Part shown: in pieces, positions 60,424 through 64,000 of the stretch
Layout of the letters: the number at the start of each line of letters is the position of its first letter
Numbering within the stretch: the first letter of the stretch is position 1
Source: Roseomonas sp. KE2513
Lineage (GTDB): Bacteria > Pseudomonadota > Alphaproteobacteria > Acetobacterales > Acetobacteraceae
Length of the DNA stretch: 64,000 nucleotides
Assembly (NCBI RefSeq): GCF_016107305.1
Contig: NZ_RCVR01000008.1
Location: 161,737 to 225,736, forward strand
Direction: 5' to 3'
Made by a program: the position numbers and the translations under genes
The notes under the pieces: generated by a model
What the model was told of the DNA's origin: nothing
Seen by the model: the letters and a program-made list of their open reading frames with translations, nothing else
Database searches by the model: none

Positions 60424-61218
60424 TCAGCGAGCCGCGGGCACCGGGGTGGGCGCCGCGCCCGGATCCTGCAGCACGTCCAGCCCGTCGCCCGCGTCGTCGG
60501 TGCGGCCGAGCTCGGCGTTGCGGCGCTGCTGCCAGACGCTGCGGAGCCGGGCGTAGAAGTCGAGCGATTCGCTCCGGAGCGCGTCCAGGCTCTCGATGTT
60601 CTGCTCCCGCAGGTCCACGCCGCTCACCCCCGCGCGGGCCGCGTTGCCGCCGAAGGGCAGCAGCCAGCTGATCGGGTTGAGGAAGCCGTCGCCGACCATG
60701 CCGACGGTGTCGCGCACGTTCGACGGTCCGGCGATCGGCAGCATGAGATAGGGGCCGTCCTCCAGCCCCCAGGCGTTCAGGGTCTGACCGAAATCGCCGG
60801 TGCGGCGGGCAATGCCGAAATCGGTCGCGACGTCGTAGAGGCCGGCGATGCCCACCGTGGAGTTGAAGAAGAAGCGCATCGTCGTGTGCCCCGCGTCCAG
60901 GAAGCGGCCCTGGAGCACGTTGTTCGCGAAGATCCGCGGCTCCTGCATGTTGTCGAGGACGTTGCGGATGCGGGTGCGGGCATATGCCGGCACCGCCGCG
61001 CGGTAGCCCTGCGCCACCGGGCGGATCACCGCGTCGTCCACGGCCATGTTCACGTCCAGCACCTGCCGGTTGGTCGGCTCCAGCGGGTCGCCGGGGGTTG
61101 CCGCCATCTCCGCGTCTCCCCCCCGGGTGGCACAGGCTCCCAGCGAGGCGGCGAGGGCAAGGGAGAGAAGGATTCGCGGGATCATGGCGGAAGCATAGGG
61201 GAGCAGGCGGGCGAGCAT
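60424..61218 (-). CDS. mlaA: MlaA/VacJ-family lipoprotein
   Basis: 264 residues from the ATG at 61218 (AAGG 7 bases upstream); an ATG at 61185 without a ribosome site is the alternative. The lipobox LGAC gives an acylated Cys. The MlaA core is clear: DPLEPTNRQVLDVNMAVDDAV, RIRNVLDNMQEPRIFANNVLQG, FFFNSTVGIAGLYDVA, GQTLNAWGLEDGPYLMLPIAGPSNVRD. MlaA removes phospholipids from the outer leaflet of the outer membrane. It lies between hpnM and hpnN, so it may work with hopanoid transport. Confidence 0.88.
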   Translation of the reverse strand: MLARLLPYASAMIPRILLSLALAASLGACATRGGDAEMAATPGDPLEPTNRQVLDVNMAVDDAVIRPVAQGYRAAVPAYARTRIRNVLDNMQEPRIFANNVLQGRFLDAGHTTMRFFFNSTVGIAGLYDVATDFGIARRTGDFGQTLNAWGLEDGPYLMLPIAGPSNVRDTVGMVGDGFLNPISWLLPFGGNAARAGVSGVDLREQNIESLDALRSESLDFYARLRSVWQQRRNAELGRTDDAGDGLDVLQDPGAAPTPVPAAR

Positions 61219-61297
61219 AGTCGTGCCTTATGCAAGAGCCTGTGATGGCGGTTTCGCGGTGTTCTGATCCGGTGGCGGTGAGCGCTGCCGCCCCGCG

Positions 61298-63904
61298 CTA
61301 GCCCCGCGCCGCGAGTTCCGCCGGCGGACAGGCCAGGAGGGCTGGCCGGATGAGCAGCGTGACGAGGAGTTCCCAGCCGAGCGAGATCATCAGCAGCCGC
61401 CCCATGCTGGCCGTGCCGGGATGGCTGGATAGCCACAGGGCGCCGAAGGCGGTCGCGGTGGTCAGGGCGCTGAAGACGACGGCGCGGGTGAGGCTCGACT
61501 GGAGAAGGTCCGTCTCCCCACTGCGCCAGGCCATGACGAAGTAGATGTTGAAGGCGACCCCGATGCCGAAGAGCAGCGGCAGGGCGATTATATTGGCAAA
61601 GTTAAGCGGAAGGTCGAGCGCGGTGCAGGTGGCGAGCGTCAGCAGCCCGCTCAGCAGCACGGGCGCCATCGTCAGCGTCACGTCCCGCACACGGCGGAGG
61701 ACGAGGGCGAGAAGGGCGGTGACGGTGACGAAGGACAGCACGCCCGCCTGGATGAAGGCGGTGACGATGCTGCCGCCGGCGCCGCGGATGGAGATCGGCG
61801 TGCCCGTGGCATCCGGGGCGACGGCCTGCACGGCCTCGGCGAAGCGGTGGAGGTTGTCGTCGTCGTTCACGTCGCCGCTCGGATAGGCCTGGACGCGGGC
61901 GCGGCCGTCCGCGGTGATCCAGTCCGCGACGAGGTCGGGCGGCAGGCTCTCCCGCGTGACGGGGCCGGCGGTGAGCAGGGCGCGGGTCTGGCCGAGAAGG
62001 GTCTTCAGCGGCTCGGCCAGCATCGCCTGCGCGGCCTGGCGGTTCGCGGGCGGCGCGGCGCGGAGGCGGTCCATGGCATCCGCGAGACGACGGGCAGCGG
62101 CAGAGGCGGGGTCATGCGCCTGCCCCGCGGCGGTGCGAAGGGCGGCATCGGTGGTGGACAGGCCGCGCAGGAGGTCCTCGTCGGAGGGCGGGGCTATGGG
62201 CTCCACCGCCTCCAGTGAGGGGCCGAGGAGCATGGCGGCGTCCTCTATATAGGCGAGCTTCTCCTCCTGCTGCCCGGGGATGAAGCTGCCGAGGGTGACG
62301 GTGTGGGACACCTGCGGCAAGGCCTCCAGCCGCCGGGCCAGGGCCTCGGCGGCCGCGGGGGAGGGGGCGAGGGCGTTGATCGCGTTGGGCGTGCGGTCCG
62401 GATCCACCATCAGGTCGGCCAGGGTGGACATGGATTCCACATGCGGGCTGCGCAGGTGCAGCGGGTTGAAGTCGAAGCGCAGGAAGGGAACGAGCGCGAG
62501 CGAGACGGCCGCCGCCGCCGCCGCCAGGGCCAGCACGGGGCGGCGCTGCCGGTGCAGCAGGTGCTCCATCGGGGCGAGGGCTTGGTAGCCGACCTCAACC
62601 ATGCCGCCCGCTGGGTGGGTCAGGGTCAGCATCGCGGGGAGAAGGCTGATGCTGAGGAGGAAGGCGACGGCCATGCCGATCCCCGCGATGGCCCCGAGTT
62701 CGGCGACGCCGATGTAGCTGGTGGGCAGGAAGGCGAAGAGGCCCGCGGCGATGGCCGCCGCCGCCAGGGCCAGGCCGCCCCCGACCCCGCGCCCGGCCGC
62801 CACCAGGGCTTCCGCGAGCGCCTTGCCGTGCTGGCGCTCCGCGAGGACGCGGACGGCGAACTGGATGTTGAAGTCGATGCCCAGCCCGACGAAGAGGGGG
62901 ATGAAGGCGACGGAGATGAGGTTGAAGCGCCCCGTGGCGGCCAGCCCAAGTCCGGTCGTCACCACCAGCCCGAGGATGGTGGTGACGAGGATGGCCACGA
63001 CCACGCGTGCCGAGCGGACAGCCAGCCAGAGGATGCCGACGAGGGCGAGCACCATGGCCCCCGAGACGAGGCCCGCATTCTCCGAGATCGTGGCGAACTC
63101 CTCATCCGCGAGCGGCACGGGGCCGGTCAGGCGAAGCGTGACGCCGTGGGCGGGTTCGAGGCCGAGGGAGCGGGCGATGGCACGCATGGCATCGGTGGCG
63201 GCGGCGCCGGGCTGGAGCGCGCCGTAGTCCAGCACCGGCTGCACGAGGATGAAGCGCCGGGTCTCGCGCGGGCCGGGTGCGGTGCCGGAGATGAGGGCGC
63301 GCCAGGAGAAGAAGTGCGGCCGGCCGGCGGCGGCGTCCTCGATCGCGGCGGCGAGGGAGGGAAGGGCGCGCTGGAGGTCCGCAAGCTTCGCCTCGCCCCG
63401 CGCGACGCCTTCGAGTGCGTTGTCGAGCACGGTGGTGACCCCGCGCAGGCTCGGATCGGCGGCCAAGGGCCCGAGGAAGGGCTGGGCGGTGACGAGCTGC
63501 TCGGTGGTGGCGCGCACGTCGTCGAGCGGCAGGAGGAGCAGGCCCTCCCGTTCGAAGAAGGGGCCGGAATCGGGGCGGCGGACGGTGCGGAAGAGGTCCC
63601 GCCGCTCTTTCAGAGCCGCGGCGAGGCGGGCGGCGGCGGCATCCGCCAGTTCGGGCGTCGCGCCGTCGATCACGGCGAGGACGAGGTCGCGCTGCTGCGG
63701 GAAGGCCGCGGCATAGGCGAGTTCCCGCTGCCGCCAGGGTAGATCGGTCGAGATCAGCTCCGCCGTGTCGGTGGTCATGGCGAAGTGGCGCGTCGTGTAG
63801 AGCAGCGCGCCGAGGGCAACCGCGATCGAGAGGAGGAGCACCGCCCAGGAATGGCGCGCACTGGCCGCGACGAAGCGGCCGATCAGCGAAGTCTCGGTCG
63901 GCAA
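61298..63904 (-). CDS. hpnN: Hopanoid transporter HpnN (RND/MMPL family)
   Basis: 868 residues. It has two sets of six membrane helices, each followed by a periplasmic domain, the MMPL/RND layout. SVAFIPLFVGLGIDFNIQFAVRVLAERQHG and IIALPLLFGIGVAFNIYFVM match the family's GxGxDFxI and GxGVxFxI motifs in the fourth and tenth helices. In Rhodopseudomonas the homologue moves hopanoids to the outer membrane. A preceding partial gene, 9 bases upstream, suggests an operon. Confidence 0.88.
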   Translation of the reverse strand: MPTETSLIGRFVAASARHSWAVLLLSIAVALGALLYTTRHFAMTTDTAELISTDLPWRQRELAYAAAFPQQRDLVLAVIDGATPELADAAAARLAAALKERRDLFRTVRRPDSGPFFEREGLLLLPLDDVRATTEQLVTAQPFLGPLAADPSLRGVTTVLDNALEGVARGEAKLADLQRALPSLAAAIEDAAAGRPHFFSWRALISGTAPGPRETRRFILVQPVLDYGALQPGAAATDAMRAIARSLGLEPAHGVTLRLTGPVPLADEEFATISENAGLVSGAMVLALVGILWLAVRSARVVVAILVTTILGLVVTTGLGLAATGRFNLISVAFIPLFVGLGIDFNIQFAVRVLAERQHGKALAEALVAAGRGVGGGLALAAAAIAAGLFAFLPTSYIGVAELGAIAGIGMAVAFLLSISLLPAMLTLTHPAGGMVEVGYQALAPMEHLLHRQRRPVLALAAAAAAVSLALVPFLRFDFNPLHLRSPHVESMSTLADLMVDPDRTPNAINALAPSPAAAEALARRLEALPQVSHTVTLGSFIPGQQEEKLAYIEDAAMLLGPSLEAVEPIAPPSDEDLLRGLSTTDAALRTAAGQAHDPASAAARRLADAMDRLRAAPPANRQAAQAMLAEPLKTLLGQTRALLTAGPVTRESLPPDLVADWITADGRARVQAYPSGDVNDDDNLHRFAEAVQAVAPDATGTPISIRGAGGSIVTAFIQAGVLSFVTVTALLALVLRRVRDVTLTMAPVLLSGLLTLATCTALDLPLNFANIIALPLLFGIGVAFNIYFVMAWRSGETDLLQSSLTRAVVFSALTTATAFGALWLSSHPGTASMGRLLMISLGWELLVTLLIRPALLACPPAELAARG

Positions 63905-63913
63905 TGGGGCGCC

Positions 63914-64000
63914 CTATGGGGTGTTGCGGCGCAACAGACCATGGGACACCCCGCTTGCGAAGGCCTCACGCTCTGGCGTTGCGGATGGTTCCTTCCTGGC
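63914..64000 (-). CDS. C-terminal end of a gene running off the right edge
   Basis: Twenty-eight codons and a TAG (63914-63916) are open to the window edge. It ends SGVSHGLLRRNTP. Its stop is 9 bases before the hpnN ATG, so it would be the preceding gene of the same operon. Codon use is only mildly typical and no family can be named from so little sequence. Confidence 0.35.
   Translation of the reverse strand, partial: ARKEPSATPEREAFASGVSHGLLRRNTP

Overview
The window is high-GC DNA that most resembles an alphaproteobacterium of the Acetobacteraceae (Roseomonas-like). This is inferred from gene content: a class I lysyl-tRNA synthetase, hopanoid-export genes (hpnM, hpnN), a split lipid A-heptose pathway (hldD, hldE), an MmcB-type nuclease, several Bug-type receptors and an alphaproteobacterial LexA box. 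No rRNA, tRNA, CRISPR array or insertion sequence was found.

Layout. 1-9.7 kb is housekeeping: a stress-protein fragment, TerB-like protein and DinG-family helicase, fructose-bisphosphate aldolase, aspartate-semialdehyde dehydrogenase, and class I LysRS overlapping a shortened MprF-like membrane protein. 9.75-23.5 kb is a phage-derived cassette. It has a self-cleaving S24 repressor, a GTTC-N7-GTTC LexA box, two early hypotheticals, then portal, scaffold, capsid, tail tubular A and B, one internal-virion-like protein, tail fibre/spike, small and large terminase, a holin-like protein and a SleB endolysin. The order is collinear with the T7 late region, but no integrase, replication gene, phage RNA polymerase or large ejection protein is visible. 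23.5-31.6 kb returns to the chromosome: DUF952, esterase, DMT transporter, pyrD, HAD phosphatase, small lipoprotein, stand-alone Hpt and a hybrid histidine kinase.

32-36.7 kb is a CoA-linked catabolic operon (CoA-transferase, crotonase-fold protein, Bug receptor, SDR) with a divergent GntR regulator over a 23-bp palindrome. 36.7-45.4 kb carries hldD, an AGE epimerase, a YgjP metallopeptidase, an acyltransferase, a ycgN/DHDPS-like/cupin operon, mmcB, a DUF4142 protein and hldE. 45.5-47.6 kb has two overlapping paralogues that look like degenerate EAL domains, followed by an orphan ABC ATPase. 48.4-55.2 kb is a second regulated catabolic block (GntR, tcuA, tcuB, class II aldolase) with an orphan HslV-like protein and two more Bug receptors. 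55.2-64 kb holds an RND efflux pump and the hpnM/mlaA/hpnN envelope-lipid transport genes.

The main candidate for something new is the 13-kb T7-like virion cassette. It appears able to build and package a particle and is wired to SOS control, but shows no means of replicating or integrating itself. A podovirus-type gene-transfer agent or domesticated packaging element is one reading; a decayed prophage is the other.
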